Shown: in pieces, positions 34,072-45,664 of the stretch
Numbering within the stretch: the stretch's first letter is position 1
Layout of the letters: every line of letters starts with the position of its first letter
Assembly (NCBI GenBank): GCA_026826555.1
Contig: JAKSZT010054568.1
Coordinates: forward strand, 12,077,641 to 12,141,640
From: Tolypeutes matacus
Taxonomy: Eukaryota > Chordata > Mammalia > Cingulata > Chlamyphoridae
Reading direction: 5' to 3'
Length of the DNA: 64,000 nt
Program-made: the position numbers and the translations under genes
Notes under the pieces: generated by a model
The model's database searches: none
Seen by the model: the letters and a program-made list of their open reading frames with translations, nothing else
Told to the model about the DNA's origin: nothing

Positions 34072-34560
34072 TTAGTCCATTCTATGAAAAAAAGTATTCA
34101 CAACATATCTGATTGTGGCAGCACTTTACCCGAGACTTAATTTATGAGTAGCTTTTGAAAATATAGGATATGGAGAGAGATTAAAGGCGAGAGAAGAGGA
34201 TGCTGAAAAAATGGCATGAAAATAGAAGAGATGGGAAAATAGGCCATATATTCTCATGGGACAAGCTCCTGACTCCTATTTGACTTGTAATCTCTAAGCT
34301 GCCTGAACTCAGCGCTCACCTGGCCCGTCGGCTGCTCCAGCGAGGCCGGCCCCACGCGGGCCAGGAGAGAGCTCAGCACGCTTGAGGCCCCGGCACCCCT
34401 CTGCGCTGTGGCTCACGGTGCAGCAGAGGAAGCAGAGAGCCGTGCGGACTCTCGGCTTATCCCTGTGCCGCCTTGGACCGACACGGCTGACTCACAGGTG
34501 TGCACCACACGGGGAAGCTACCTGCAGTGCGAGGGCCCAGACTGACTGTTTTAGGGATTA
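34072..34560 (-). mobile_element. Possible MST/THE1-like LTR remnant
   Basis: The left end 'gcattagtccattct' followed by 'cccgagacttaatttatga' resembles the inverted 3' end of MST-type LTRs ('cattagtccgttttcac', 'cctgagactgggtaattta'). The right half (34310-34520) is GC-rich and not matched. Low certainty. Confidence 0.35.
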
Positions 34561-35740
34561 TTCATTTCTCTCGCTAATTCTTTGTCTATAGCACACACCC
34601 TGCCCAGATTTCCCCCAAGGGCTGTGTACAATTAACTACACAATTTGTCCTTCCAGCAAAAATTACTGTTTACATTATCTTCACCCGACTTTTCTCCTAA
34701 TAAGTTACACTTGCCATGTTTAGGTAACTGAAGGGGAATAAGGTGGACCTTCTGTTCTTTGTGGCCAGTCTCCTGTTCTGTTTTGGTTAACCTTACTTTA
34801 TCCTTCCATGAATGCCAAATATCAGCAGTTCAGCAGGGTTGCGCCTCCCACTTTGTCCCATATCTCAGTAGGTCCTTGTTGGCCCCTCTACTTCCTTCTG
34901 AACCCACTGACTTATTTTCTTTGACCCACTAACCCTTCAATACTGTAGAATGTTCTCTAGCTTCTCCTTCAGGCCAATGTCGCCAACTCAACCAAAATGA
35001 CATGCAAGCAAAAAGAATAAAGAAAGTCAGATCAGATGTGGCGTCCAGAAGACGCTAAATCCCTGGCTAGGGAATGTGGGCCCTTCTCGGCAGGCGCTGC
35101 AGCGGTCACGAGCGTAAGTGGGCACGGCAATGGGGCAATCAGGCACGTGCTTTACAAGTCACAACCTGGTTTCCGTGCATTCCGCTGACTGTACTGGGCA
35201 GGAAGGGTCATAGTCACACCAGGGGGAAGACTTTAAGATTGTCCAGCTGGGACCCTGAGCGCCTGCATTCAGTCAGTCGCCACTGTAATAACATGAAGCA
35301 GAAACATTTGAGATATTAAAGAGCCAGAACTGACAGCAGCAGGACCTAACAAAATGAGGAGGGAGATGAGTGGGAGGTTGAGCATCAGGCTGTGTAAAAA
35401 TACACATAGCTAGGTGAGTGAGAGAATGGCACTGTCAGTTACAAATGTAAGAAATGCAGATGTTTTCCATCTGTTTGGACCCACAAACTGTGAAGTTATG
35501 AAAAGCTCTGTTTTCACCTAACTAAAGGAGAGAGATTTGGGGGGAGGTTGGAGTTAAAGATGTACATCCTTGTGTCACTGACACTTGGTTAACAGTTGTG
35601 AGCTTTAGCGGTTTTCCGAAAGAAGAAACAACCAAGGTGAAGTCAGTGATGCTGAATTTTATTTGAATAAGAAGTCCCTTATTGTCATAATGACTGTTAC
35701 CGTGAAATTATTTATTATGTGGAAATGGATATGGAAGGAT
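34561..35740. other. Unassigned sequence
   Basis: No gene or repeat is recognised. GC content is mixed, and an 81-codon frame at 35074-35319 has no known domain. Confidence 0.35.
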
Positions 35741-35745
35741 GTACA

Positions 35746-36249
35746 TTAGAAGACTTTTGTGATCCCTTTTCTTTTCAAAGTCCACCCACAATCTAAGCTT
35801 TTGTGAGAGGCAGCCTCATATATTGGGCATCCTTCTCCTCCCACAGCTAAAGTTTTGGTCACGACTTTGGTTTGGCCACATTCCAGATCCTTGGGAGACT
35901 GAGTTCTGACTGAACAGAACTGTTCTGAGCTCTGCGGGTCAGCACCGCGCACCTGAGTTGTGGTGTCTGCTAGCTGAGGCCTGGCCTTCACCCGTGGCTC
36001 TGAGCTAGCTCCCGAGTCAGGTCTCTGGGGGCGCCGAGCCACTGGGTCTTCTGGTAGGTTGAAAGCTGCCCCCAAGTGCACTGTATGTCTACTCCATTTG
36101 CTTCTACATTTCTTTTCTGTCTTGAAGCCATGGCAGGAATAGATGCTATCTGGATCGGTTACTCTGTCTATAATGCCACAAATCTTACAAAAACGACATG
36201 TATTATAAAAAATAACCCCCGTCTTTCCACATTCGTGTTTTGTCAACAA
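35746..36249 (-). other. Unexplained open frame, 168 codons, no ATG
   Basis: On the minus strand the frame is open from a stop at 36259-36261 to a stop at 35746-35748. It contains no methionine codon, so it could only be coding as an internal exon or by non-ATG initiation. The N-terminal part is Cys-rich (NTCRFCKICG, a CxxCxxC arrangement). The middle is Pro/Arg/Ser-rich, and the rest has scattered Cys and Lys. An 'aataaa' lies downstream on the same strand near 35665. I do not recognise a family. It may be chance, an old exon or retrocopy, or part of an unrecognised retroelement. No splice sites are convincing. Confidence 0.2.
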
Positions 36250-36435
36250 AATAATGTTTTATCAGCAGTCTCTGGAAAACTTATCTGTGTCTCAGTCTTT
36301 TGTTGATGACACTACATTCTGTCTGATTCCTATCATGGCATTATTTTCATGCCCACAAATTGTTTTTATTCCATCTATATGTATCTACTGTAGTGGCATT
36401 ATTATTTTACATCCACTTTCAGGGAGCATTTCTTT

Positions 36436-36451
36436 AAAAAAAAAAAAAAAA
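36436..36451. repeat. Poly(A) tract
   Basis: An A run of about 16 lies in the + strand. No retroposed body can be identified upstream, so its origin is unclear. Confidence 0.6.
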
Positions 36452-37544
36452 GATAAAATAAGATCTATCATTTATTCCTCAAAAAAATTCCTAAGTAATG
36501 CCTAGTTTTCATCCATATTTGTAATCTCTCCACTAGCCTGTGTTTTGAAGCTAAAAAGTCCAATTAGCTTGCATGATGAATTTCATTTCTCTCATGATTC
36601 TGAGAACTAGTACAGAGCTATTTAGAATGAGTTAGAGCATGATCCAAAAATGTTTCAAATAATCTACTTTCTGCATTCAGCAATTGTTGATTAGTACATG
36701 CTTTCCTTATCTTCATTTCATTATAACGTATTCTCTTCTTAATATATAATGTACATGTTTATAAAGAACTTGATTAAAAGTGTATATCTATATACTTATA
36801 TTTACATATGTAGAATGTTTATATTTTTATGTAAATATTTTTTCTTGAGATAACAGGATTAAGCTCGTTTACTTGAAGGTGCTCAATCTAAATTTTTATT
36901 TAGATTTTATCTCATAAAATATAGTAAAGAAATGTAGGTAATCACACTTCTCAAGTACTTTCCCACTGTGGAAATTTAACTTGAATACCAGCTCCTGTAA
37001 ATTGCCCACATATCATTTATCATTGCCCATTGTAAGTTCTTACCTCCATGCTATTTTTAATATAACATTTTCTACTTGGAATTGCCTTTACTTCCCTTGT
37101 CGATGAAAGTTTCTTCCAAAGCCTTCAAAACAGTTCTAACATATCTACTAGGAAATCTCCTGCAAGCTGATCTTTACCATGTTGGTTTAACTGGTCCTCA
37201 AGTTTGCTTCCATAGCACAGTTTGTCAAGCAAAATCAACAACCAAAATATTTTTTTAATTCGAATGAATGATTTTGTTCAACATGAATAAGTTTGCCAAT
37301 TTTATACTTCTTAAAACTCTATATTTTGGTTGCATATTATGTTAACAGACAAAGAGAATAATTTCACTGATCTCAAGGGAGGATTATCAATTTTTTTCAT
37401 GTGGAGAAAAGTAAAATATTTATGCATACTAATTAATTATCAATAAGCTTCACTTGTATTTAATAACTTACATGAGGGCCTATTTTGATCCTCAAAGGGC
37501 TGTGAGAATATTAAAAATGTATGACTTTATAACCGAATTTTGTA
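36452..37544. other. Unassigned, very AT-rich sequence
   Basis: No gene or repeat is recognised. Confidence 0.4.
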
Positions 37545-37549
37545 ACAAA

Positions 37550-37720
37550 AATGCGCAGGCTTTGGAGTTAAATTGGTGCTGGTGTGATGTCTGGGAAATC
37601 ATTTGAACCCACTGTGACTCAGTTGCCTCATCTGTAAAATGAGAGCAGTTACTGCCGGCTTCCAGGGACTGTGAGAATAGCCCAGTTAAAGAGCAGGCAA
37701 ATAATTACGTGATGACTGCT
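37550..37720 (+). repeat. MIR SINE
   Basis: It has a clear MIR order: 'gctttggagttaaattggtg', 'tgggaaatcatttgaaccca', 'tgactcagttgcctcatctg', 'taaaatgagagcagttactg' and 'agggactgtgagaatagccc'. The 'cctcatctgtaaaatgag' core is well kept. Confidence 0.87.
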
Positions 37721-38785
37721 TTTCTAAATCACAGCTAATATAAGGAAGAAGTCTCACTGGGAGAACAAAACTGGGAATCTATGTTTGGGAGAAATGGTGA
37801 GGACAGGTGGGCGTTCAGTGCCTCCCCAGCACGCAGACGGCGTCGGACCCGGTTTCCACGGCAGCTGAGGCACCACGTTCACCTCACAGACCTAACTGGC
37901 CTCTGATGAGGAACCACGCTCTTAGCATCTCAGTAGCGTTTGTTTTGTTTGTATTTTTTCATACACCTGGTATTCCTGTCTCCGGCCACTTCTTCACGTA
38001 ATTAACTACGACTTCTCCTCAAAAGTGAGGGCGAGCGCCAGGTCTCCGACAGAGAGTCCTGCCCACTCCAGAGAATGTGGAACTGCTCTCAGGGCCTTAT
38101 GTCGCCCTGCGAGTGGGGAGACCCCACATGGGACTATTCCTTAGATGCTTTTCTCTCCTTTCCTCCAGTGTGCGTTTCCTTCAGCCCAAGACTGTATCTT
38201 CCAGCTGCTTTATCCCTTTCTTAGCAGTGTCTGACACCTGGCAAGCACGCGGCAGGAGGGTATAGGAGGAGGAGGAAGAAAATGCTATGTAGGGCTGAGG
38301 GATTAGGAACTATTCCCAGGAAAGATGAAAGGTGAGCTTGACGTTGAAGGGCATGTGGACAGGTAAAAAAAATAGAGAAAGACCATTTGAGAATTCCAGT
38401 GGTACTTCTTCTAGGTCAAAAGTATATCTTGGTTGAAATTACAAGAAAACACTTTCCGCACATAGAAACATATAAAATATTTATTAATAAAGATGTTCAT
38501 AATACATTTTTCTAAACATCTGAAATCTGTGCCAGATTTATATTTGCCTAGCCTAATGAGTAGAGACACATTAAACTTCTAATCAGCTTGCCCACAATGC
38601 TGGGATTTAAATAGTTGGAATTTAATTGCTTAAAAAACATTCTCTGCCTTCTTTCTTTCCCTCTCCTCTCCCTTACCCCAGCCTCAAGTCAGGTGGAAGC
38701 TAAAGGGTAGAGAGACAACGGGTTTCGTAGGTCCTTGTGCCCTCTTGTGGTGAATCCAATTAACAGTAGAAAAACAGCCGCTTAA
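37721..38785. other. Unassigned sequence
   Basis: A moderately GC-rich part lies at 37800-38290, with short frames on the + strand and no domain. It is AT-rich after 38340. No gene is supported. Confidence 0.35.
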
Positions 38786-38789
38786 GGCA

Positions 38790-39025
38790 GTTAGTCATCA
38801 AACCAGTGCCAAATGGGGGTAGGTTCAAAAATTGGTGGCAAGGCTCCAGGATGTGTAAGTTCATTGAGGTTGGTGGGCCACACTGTGGGAGATGTTTGTG
38901 TGGGATGTGGTGGGAGGTGTGGGAGGTGGGCAACATGGGAATCCCAGTGGGTTCCGTGCAATATTTTGGGTAATCTAAGCACCTCTTAAAATATATGTAT
39001 ATATATATATAAACAACATTTTATC
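38790..39025 (+). mobile_element. Xenarthran-type L1 3' end fragment
   Basis: The end block 'ggtgggaggtgtgggaggtg', 'catgggaatcccag', 'gcaatattttgggtaatcta' and 'agcacctcttaaaatata' matches 56340-56420 in the same order. A TA-rich tail follows (38992-39012). Confidence 0.7.
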
Positions 39026-39049
39026 TTGAGACAAATGAAAATGAGAATA

Positions 39050-39195
39050 CAATATAACAAAACTTATGGGACACTGCAAAGACAGTGCTGAGAGGGAAAT
39101 TTATGGCTCTTAATGCTTACTAAAAAAAAGTAGAAAGATTTGAAAATGAAGATTTGCCTGCACACCTGGAAGAAATAGAAGAGAACCACAAACTA
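39050..39195 (+). pseudogene. L1 ORF2 fragment
   Basis: Translation of about 39070-39140 reads WDTAK, LRGKFMALNAY, a well-known segment from the C-terminal half of L1 ORF2. A stop follows at once. It lies between two separate L1 3' tails, so the local L1 is internally deleted or composed of more than one copy. Confidence 0.75.
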
Positions 39196-39214
39196 ATCAT
39201 GGACCAAGTCAAAG

Positions 39215-39372
39215 ATTTTTGTAAGCAAATACACATATATGCATATATATTTATATATCATTTTGCAAATGTTTGTATGTATTGTGAGAATTTTGATTTT
39301 TACCCATAATAAAAAAAAAAAGAAAAAAATAAATAAAAATAAAAAGGCAAAAAAAAAAAAAAAAAAAAAAAA
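39215..39372 (+). mobile_element. L1-type 3' tail with poly(A), copy 2
   Basis: 'gtaagcaaatacacatatat', 'atttatatatcattttgc', 'gatttttacccataat' and an A-rich tail match the inverted copy at 24603-24735. The tail is long and compound, ending in 24 uninterrupted A at 39349-39372. Confidence 0.78.
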
Positions 39373-39885
39373 CTCCCATTTTTAAAAAAGTACTTTTAGA
39401 AAAAGCATTAGCTTAGTCTTGGTACTCACTTGCGCTAAGCTTCAGTAGCCTCATGTTTTTAAGTGGAGATATTTTAATGTCCAAACAATTCTACAAGAAT
39501 AACTTGAAGATAGCAAAAGTTAATGTATATTAAATTATTACATCATCTATTTGAGCAAAATTAAAAGATTATCATTACTATATTTTAGGTATATAGTTCA
39601 AATAAGACATATTTAAATGTGTTTACTCAGTGATTAGAAATATTGACTGGAAATATTGATGATTAGGTCTAACACTATGTGAAAAAATATTTAAGTTAAT
39701 AAACAACTATATTTAATGTACAGTTATGTCTGCTTAATTATTCCCTCACCAAATATGCATTAAGAAAATCAAACAAAATCTTCAACTCAGAAACAAATCT
39801 TCATTTACCAATGGAATATTGAGTTAATTATTAGATGTGCTTTTATTCATTTATTCAATGAATAAAGAGAATTTGCCTGTGCCTG
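39373..39885. other. Unassigned AT-rich sequence
   Basis: No gene or repeat is recognised. Confidence 0.35.
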
Positions 39886-39889
39886 ATCC

Positions 39890-40340
39890 TCTAGTCCAGG
39901 GCTTGGAAAACCAGGGGAAATTCCCACGTGGAACCAATGTTCTAGGGAATAAACACAAGCTGATTACATAATAAAGCCATAAATGGAAATATGGAAATAT
40001 GGTAAGTGCCACATGGAGATTTTTGGTACTTCAAGTTTAAGGATTCCTAATGAAATGAGGTGTTTTAGCTCAGAAAATCCTGAGAAAGTGCCGCCTGCAC
40101 ACAAATCTAAAGGAATGGCGAGTAGCATAAGAGCCAAGAGTTAAAGGTGTATTTGGAGGAAAGAGGATTATTCCAGGTGAAAGAAGCAGCATGTGGAAGG
40201 GGAAAATGTATTAAAACATAGAAAAGGTCAGAGAGCAGGAAATTAGGTGTTAGAAAAGGGAGGAAATCTCAGGAGGCCTCAGGCTGTGAGGAGGCCATGA
40301 GCCTTGGGGTCGCCAACAGACTTTAATTCCTTATTCTGAG
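39890..40340. mobile_element. L2-like fragment
   Basis: The sequence follows an order typical of L2-class matches: 'ttctagggaataaacacaag', 'ggtaagtgccacatgga', 'ccaggtgaaagaagcagcat', 'gtggaaggggaaaatg' and 'gaggaggccatgagccttgg'. It is diverged, so the strand is left open. Confidence 0.4.
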
Positions 40341-40604
40341 TTTCTTTTCTGAAAATGTCTATTACGTAAAGTTTCTTTCCCTAGAATTTTGTAAATTAAA
40401 AAACATCTAGGAAAAATGAGGTTATTCAAATGAACAGCAAGAACACTTAGTCCAGGGTCTACTATAAACCACCCCCAGACCTGCCCACACCCAAAAGCAC
40501 GCACTTCATCTGTTGTTTACGTCTAATTAAATGTTTAAAAAAGAAAATGCACTTAGAAGTGTCTTTGATATTTATTGACTAGTCAAATTCTGAATCAGCT
40601 GAAG

Positions 40605-41190
40605 TTTACGGGGTTTGGCCACGCTCTGGAAAATACGGTTATCAGCACGTGAGCCGCTTTCCTTTGGCGGCCGCCTCCTTCCTGCCGCAGCTCTGACGCG
40701 GTCTTGGGACTCACCTGGTTTATTTCCTTCCCCTGGAGGATGGCCTGGATCTTGGTCTTGCTTTTAACGAATAGAATTCCACAATGGCGATAGGATGTCA
40801 CTTTTGTGATTAGGATACAAAGAGTGGGGCCTGTGTCCTGGCTCTCCCCTGTCTCTTCTGCCATGCTGGCTCTCCTTGGTGGAGCACTGGGGAGCCTTCG
40901 AGGAAGTGAGGCTGCCAGCAGCACTGCGGGGCTGGGACGCCTCGTCTGCCAGGGCACATAAAGACACTGTGCATCTGGCAACAGCTCGACGGCCGCCCCG
41001 CATTGGGGTTCACCACCCACCCTGGTTTGCCCAGGGCTGAGAGGTTTCAAAGCAGGAAAACCCTGGGCATACCAGGACGAATAGATGAACCTGAGACAAA
41101 GGATCCTCAGAAATTGTGAAAAAATACGAGTGGATTGTTTTAAGCTGCTAAATTGGAGGATCAGCTTTAGGCAGCAAGAGAAAACGAGTC
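40605..41190 (+). mobile_element. MaLR-like LTR remnant
   Basis: 'gatgtcacttttgtgatta', 'gtgtcctggctctcccctgt', 'gaacctgagacaaaggatcc', 'attgttttaagctgctaaat' and a terminal 'gcagcaagagaaaacga' reproduce the order of an old plus-strand LTR ending in its polyadenylation and U5 region. The middle is CpG-bearing and opens frames on both strands, the longest about 151 codons on the minus strand. I regard these as by-products. Confidence 0.55.
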
Positions 41191-42630
41191 CACATATTAG
41201 GATTCAATGCAGGTGTCAGCTCTTAGAAGAAAGCTGCTGGTTTGCAAATGACGGCTCGGAGCTTCCTGCACGGGTCCCTGCCGCATAGGCAGAGCTCCAC
41301 CTCCTGACGGGTTGCCGGGTTTTCCTTCTGCTCCGCAGGCCTCTGAGCCCTGGAAGTGGGGGCTGCTGATTTTCCCAGGGAGCCTCTGTGACTGTAGCAG
41401 GGTGCCCCTCCCTGCCCTGGAGCAGTGTGCAAGCACACTGCCCTGGCACGCTTCCCCCGCTGGAAAAGGTGGCATTGCTCGAGGGAACGACACTCACAGG
41501 AACTGAAAATACTTCATTTCAACTGAAGTCTGATCTACGAAAAGTCTGATCATGACACAGATTAAAAACTTAATCCGGTTTTTAAGGCTAAAACTATTTT
41601 CGCAAGTCTAAGCCCCTTTTTGTACTTTTCATAGTACTTGATTTAGAGGTCAAAGAATATGGAGTTTGTGGCCAAGGATACTTTTGAATAAACTGAGGTC
41701 TGCATTTAAGTAACAAGAAGCATAAAGTCAAGTTAGGTTAAATGATTTGTTCTGAGTACATTCACAAAGAAATGTCTTCGAGCTCAGTTGTTTTTATTTC
41801 ATAGAAAAGCATGAATAGTGAACCCTGTATAACAATGTTTTGGTAAAGGAAACAGATATGAAAAATAATAACATCTTGTAAAACTCCAGTTTTGTCTATC
41901 AGGTAACAGACTTTCCTAGACATCTGAAATATGGTTGTAGAGGATGGTACTGAATCCTATTACCTGCATTGAACAAAACACCAGGTTATCTCATCAGTAT
42001 TGATTCTAGTCTCCGTACTGTGGTCCACCTTCCCTTCGTCTATTTCGTGGCTGTAGTTGGAGGCCCAGGACTTGCCCTTCAAATCTGCACACAAGGTCAT
42101 GTCTCAGCAAAAGACTCTCAAGATCAGGGCTGTGAACTGTGCTAGTGTGCTGTTTCTGCACACCAGAAACCCATTTTAATTTGTATTCTCCTAAACTCCT
42201 AAAGCTTGTTTGATATAACCTGAGCCAGCTTTTATAGTCTCTCCAAATGAAGTCAAATTATTACTTTATTTTCAAAAGTGCATTTTCTTCAGTTCCTCGA
42301 CATCCGCCCACAGCTGCCTGCCCCAGGTGCTGCCCTGTCCCATGCTGGGTCCCTTAAAACTTGCCTGTCCTCTGCAGGATCGCCTATTAAACCCTCTTCT
42401 ATTAATAACATAAAAATAAATAAATAAAACAGAATATTGAAGATGAAAGTAGATTATCTATAGCTCTATACCTATTGAGTAAATTTAATCAGTAGTTTAA
42501 AAAACTCCCCACAGACCTCTGTGTCAAGCAAAGAAGGAGTAGCAGGGGCAACGTTTTAGGAAACAGCAGTTTTCATACATGTCACAATCGGCAGTGAAAG
42601 GCAGTGAACCCTGAGAAAGGAAAGCACACG
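41191..42630. other. Unassigned sequence
   Basis: GC-rich to about 41500, then AT-rich, with (AAAT)n at 42410-42428. No gene or repeat is recognised. Overlapping short frames at 41197-41506 on both strands have no domain. Confidence 0.35.
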
Positions 42631-43490
42631 AGCGGAGCCCACCTGTGCCAGCTGACGGCCCGGGCATTCAGGGAGCGAAGCCCACCTGTGCCAGCTGACG
42701 GCCGGGCATTCAGGGAGTGGAGCCCACTGGTGCCAGCTGATGGCCGGGCATTCAGGGAGCGAAGCCCACTGGTGCCAGCTGACGGCCTGGGCATTCAGGG
42801 AGCGAAGCCCACTGGTGCCAGCTGACAGCCTGGGCATTCAGGGAGCGAAGCCCACTGGTGCCAGCTGATGGCCNNNNNNNNNNNNNNNNNNNNNNNNNNN
42901 NNNNNNNNNNNNNNNNNNNNNNNNNNNNNNNNNNNNNNNNNNNNNNNNNNNNNNNNNNNNNNNNNNNNNNNNNNNNNNNNNNNNNNNNNNNNNNNNNNNN
43001 NNNNNNNNNNNNNNNNNNNNNNNNNNNNNNNNNNNNNNNNNNNNNNNNNNNNNNNNNNNNNNNNNNNNNNNNNNNNNNNNNNNNNNNNNNNNNNNNNNNN
43101 NNNNNNNNNNNNNNNNNNNNNNNNNNNNNNNNNNNNNNNNNNNNNNNNNNNNNNNNNNNNNNNNNNNNNNNNNNNNNNNNNNNNNNNNNNNNNNNNNNNN
43201 NNNNNNNNNNNNNNNNNNNNNNNNNNNNNNNNNNNNNNNNNNNNNNNNNCCAGCTGACGGCCTGGGCATTCAGGGAGCGGAGCCCACTGGTGCCAGTTGA
43301 TGGCCTGAGCATTTCAGGAGCAGAGCCCACTGGTACCAGCTGACGACCCAGGCATTTCAGGAGCAGAGCCCACTCGTGCCAGCTGTTGACCTGGACACTT
43401 TGGAAGCGGATCCCACTGGTGTCAGCTGATGGCCTGGGCATTTCAGGAGCAGAGCCCACTGGTGCCAGCTGTCGGCCCGGGCACTTTAGG
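42631..43490 (+). repeat. 42/43-bp minisatellite with internal assembly gap
   Basis: Head-to-tail units of about 42-43 bp, each with 'gagcccactggtgccagctg' or a close variant followed by 'cctgggcattcagggagcg', run up to and beyond a gap. Left of the gap about six units are nearly identical. To the right about six units are more diverged ('catttcaggagcag' variants). Because 43 is not a multiple of 3, all frames are visited in turn, and the array stays open on the minus strand by composition only. It is not a protein gene. Confidence 0.95.
42874..43249. other. Assembly gap (376 N)
   Basis: An unbroken run of N lies inside the minisatellite, with repeat units on both sides. The true array length is unknown. 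If the gap size were real it would hold about nine units. Confidence 0.99.
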
Positions 43491-44100
43491 ATCTCAGCAT
43501 GGGCAGGGGTCCCAGACAGAGCTCTGCGGTCTCTCTGAGTTAGGTTGGGAGTTCCAGAACGTCCACAAGGCTGATAACTGCCTGATTGAGGAGGGAGGTG
43601 CAAGGGAGAGCTTCAGAGATACAGAGGCTGCGACAGGCCAGGAGCTTTCCATCTAAGAACGCTGCCCCTGCACAGACTCAAGCCCCTCTGCTTGTCCTAC
43701 CTCATGAGCTGACCTTGTGCTTTCCGTGCTTCACTCAGCTTGGTGTTGGTTTTCTTGTACACTTTTTGGTGAAAATGAAAGAAGAGGACAGGATTATTTT
43801 AGTTAAAATTACTGAAAGACAGAATAAAAATGAAAGCTTTGCTAATGTCAGAGTGGCACAAGCATTTGGGGGCGCGTAGCACATTTGGAAAAATGATGAA
43901 AATTGCTGCCCCCCCAAATGTAAAGGGAAGCAGTCACCACATACAGTGAGGTGTTTAATTCAGTGAGTTGTCTATAAACAAAGAGAGGACATCTTTTGAG
44001 CTCTCAGGAGCATAAAATGTAAGGAATATGCATCACTTGCTGCTTTACCAGAGACAAATATACACGTGTATACACAATCTAAGGTTTTGTTTTCAACCTT
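43491..44100. other. Unassigned sequence
   Basis: The flank of the minisatellite is moderately GC-rich, then AT-rich. A + strand frame at 43586-43879 (97 codons) has no recognised domain. No gene is supported. Confidence 0.35.
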
Positions 44101-44119
44101 GGATTGAAAATAGAAGTTT

Positions 44120-44225
44120 ACCCCCTAAGCTCAGGAGCCAGGCATGAGTACCTACTCACACCACTTCTCCTCAATATTATACGGGAGGCCCTAGTCAGGT
44201 GCAATGAGAAAAGCAGTGTAAATAC
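44120..44225 (+). pseudogene. L1 ORF2 fragment (reverse transcriptase)
   Basis: Translation reads SSGARHEYLLTPLLLNIIRE, the decayed L1 RT segment '[14 protein letters not shown]'. A near-identical nucleotide stretch lies at 47535-47630. It is an isolated piece, probably cut from a larger old L1. Confidence 0.72.
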
Positions 44226-45660
44226 TTACTTTAAAGAGGTTTTGACACGTTACAAGTGCTGTCATGTGCGAAATAAGACTGTTTATTTTTATGTTTTGTA
44301 AAATATTACAGTTTCAAGTTCTCAGTTGAAAAATTGCCTGATGCTTCTGAACCTTTGTTATTCTGGTCCCTTTCAGTTTTCTATAGAAATAATATAAGAT
44401 TGCTGCAAGAGATTGATTGGGTCCATGCTAAGAAATTCAAGATATTTGAAATTGAAACACGTTCACGAAATTTTCATGGCCACTAATGAGATAAGTATTC
44501 TTATGGAAAGAAATGACTAGCTCTAATAATTGAAAAAAGTATTTCATATTTATTTTTTCTCTGAGTGTCCAAGCCCTGGCTCCGTTGTTAAATCTGTGTG
44601 CATCCTGAATTCCACAAGAAGAAAGGTGTGTCCTTCCAACTCCTGACTAGTTATTCAAATCTTGCCCCTCTCCAAGTTCCAGTTCAAAGGCTGCTTGCTT
44701 CACAGAAATTTCTAGGGAGGAACAGTCTGCTGGATGCTTATGTAGTCCTTATCCCCCGTCCTTTCAGTGACCTTATTGGCTTTTCCAAAATTAGTGCTCA
44801 AATTTCAGCTTGCAAAAACATCACCTTAGCAGCTTGTTTAATATGCAGATTCCTAATCCACATTCCTGGCAAATTTTATTTAAACACCTAGGATAATACA
44901 AAATTATCCCCATATCTAATAAGACATTGTTACCATGCTATCAAATTCAGCTGTTTTGAATTCATTCAAGTTGAAATCTTTATTATTTCTACTCTTTTAT
45001 TTCAAACCCAATCTGAGGACTTTAGTTTCATACCCCAGGAAAAAAATCTCATGCATTTTCTACAACATTTTCAATGTCATATAAATATGCCTAACATCTT
45101 AGAAGCAAACTAAAATGTTAAGCTTATACACATTTTATTTAAATGCTCATTTGTACACTGTACAAAATCTTTCTTAAATATATAATGAAAATTATGCTTA
45201 ATGACCATAATTACCTCACTGATTTAAATTCATTATGTGATTAAATGGATTTAATTCTTAGAACAAGTATTTTTAAGACTTGTTTCTCCCACATATATGT
45301 TCTTTACTTTCATTGTTATATTGTTTAATAGGATTACATTTTCAAGCGTTGTTGTTTTTTTCAGGAAAGTTACATGGCTAATAAAATTCCTGATAGAATA
45401 CAAAATTTGAGAGTCAATTTCATGCCCCTCAATATTTTCTAGATCTTCCTTTATTGTTTTCTTATGGTGTACTATTATTTATAAAGAATTTAGAGACCAT
45501 TTATTTTATTCTTCTAAATAAACTGCAGCATTCTTTGAAGTGTAGCATTTTATGCTATTTTAGGAGAAATTCCAATTGTCTGCAACAAATGTATCTTATT
45601 GTATTTGTTAATTTCACTCTCTTGTAGTACAAGTACTTTTTTTGGCAAATCAGACTGATA
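44226..45660. other. Mostly unassigned AT-rich sequence
   Basis: The only recognisable piece is a possible MER5-like fragment at about 44800-44880 ('aatatgcagattcctaatcc', 'cattcctggcaaatttta'). No gene is supported. Confidence 0.4.
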
Positions 45661-45664
45661 CATA

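Noticed and set aside
40595..41050. A 151-codon minus-strand frame
   Set aside because: It is antisense to an LTR remnant, overlaps two other frames on the same strand, and has no domain.
42752..43603. A 283-codon minus-strand open frame
   Set aside because: It is minisatellite sequence on both sides of a run of N, with unknown residues in the middle.
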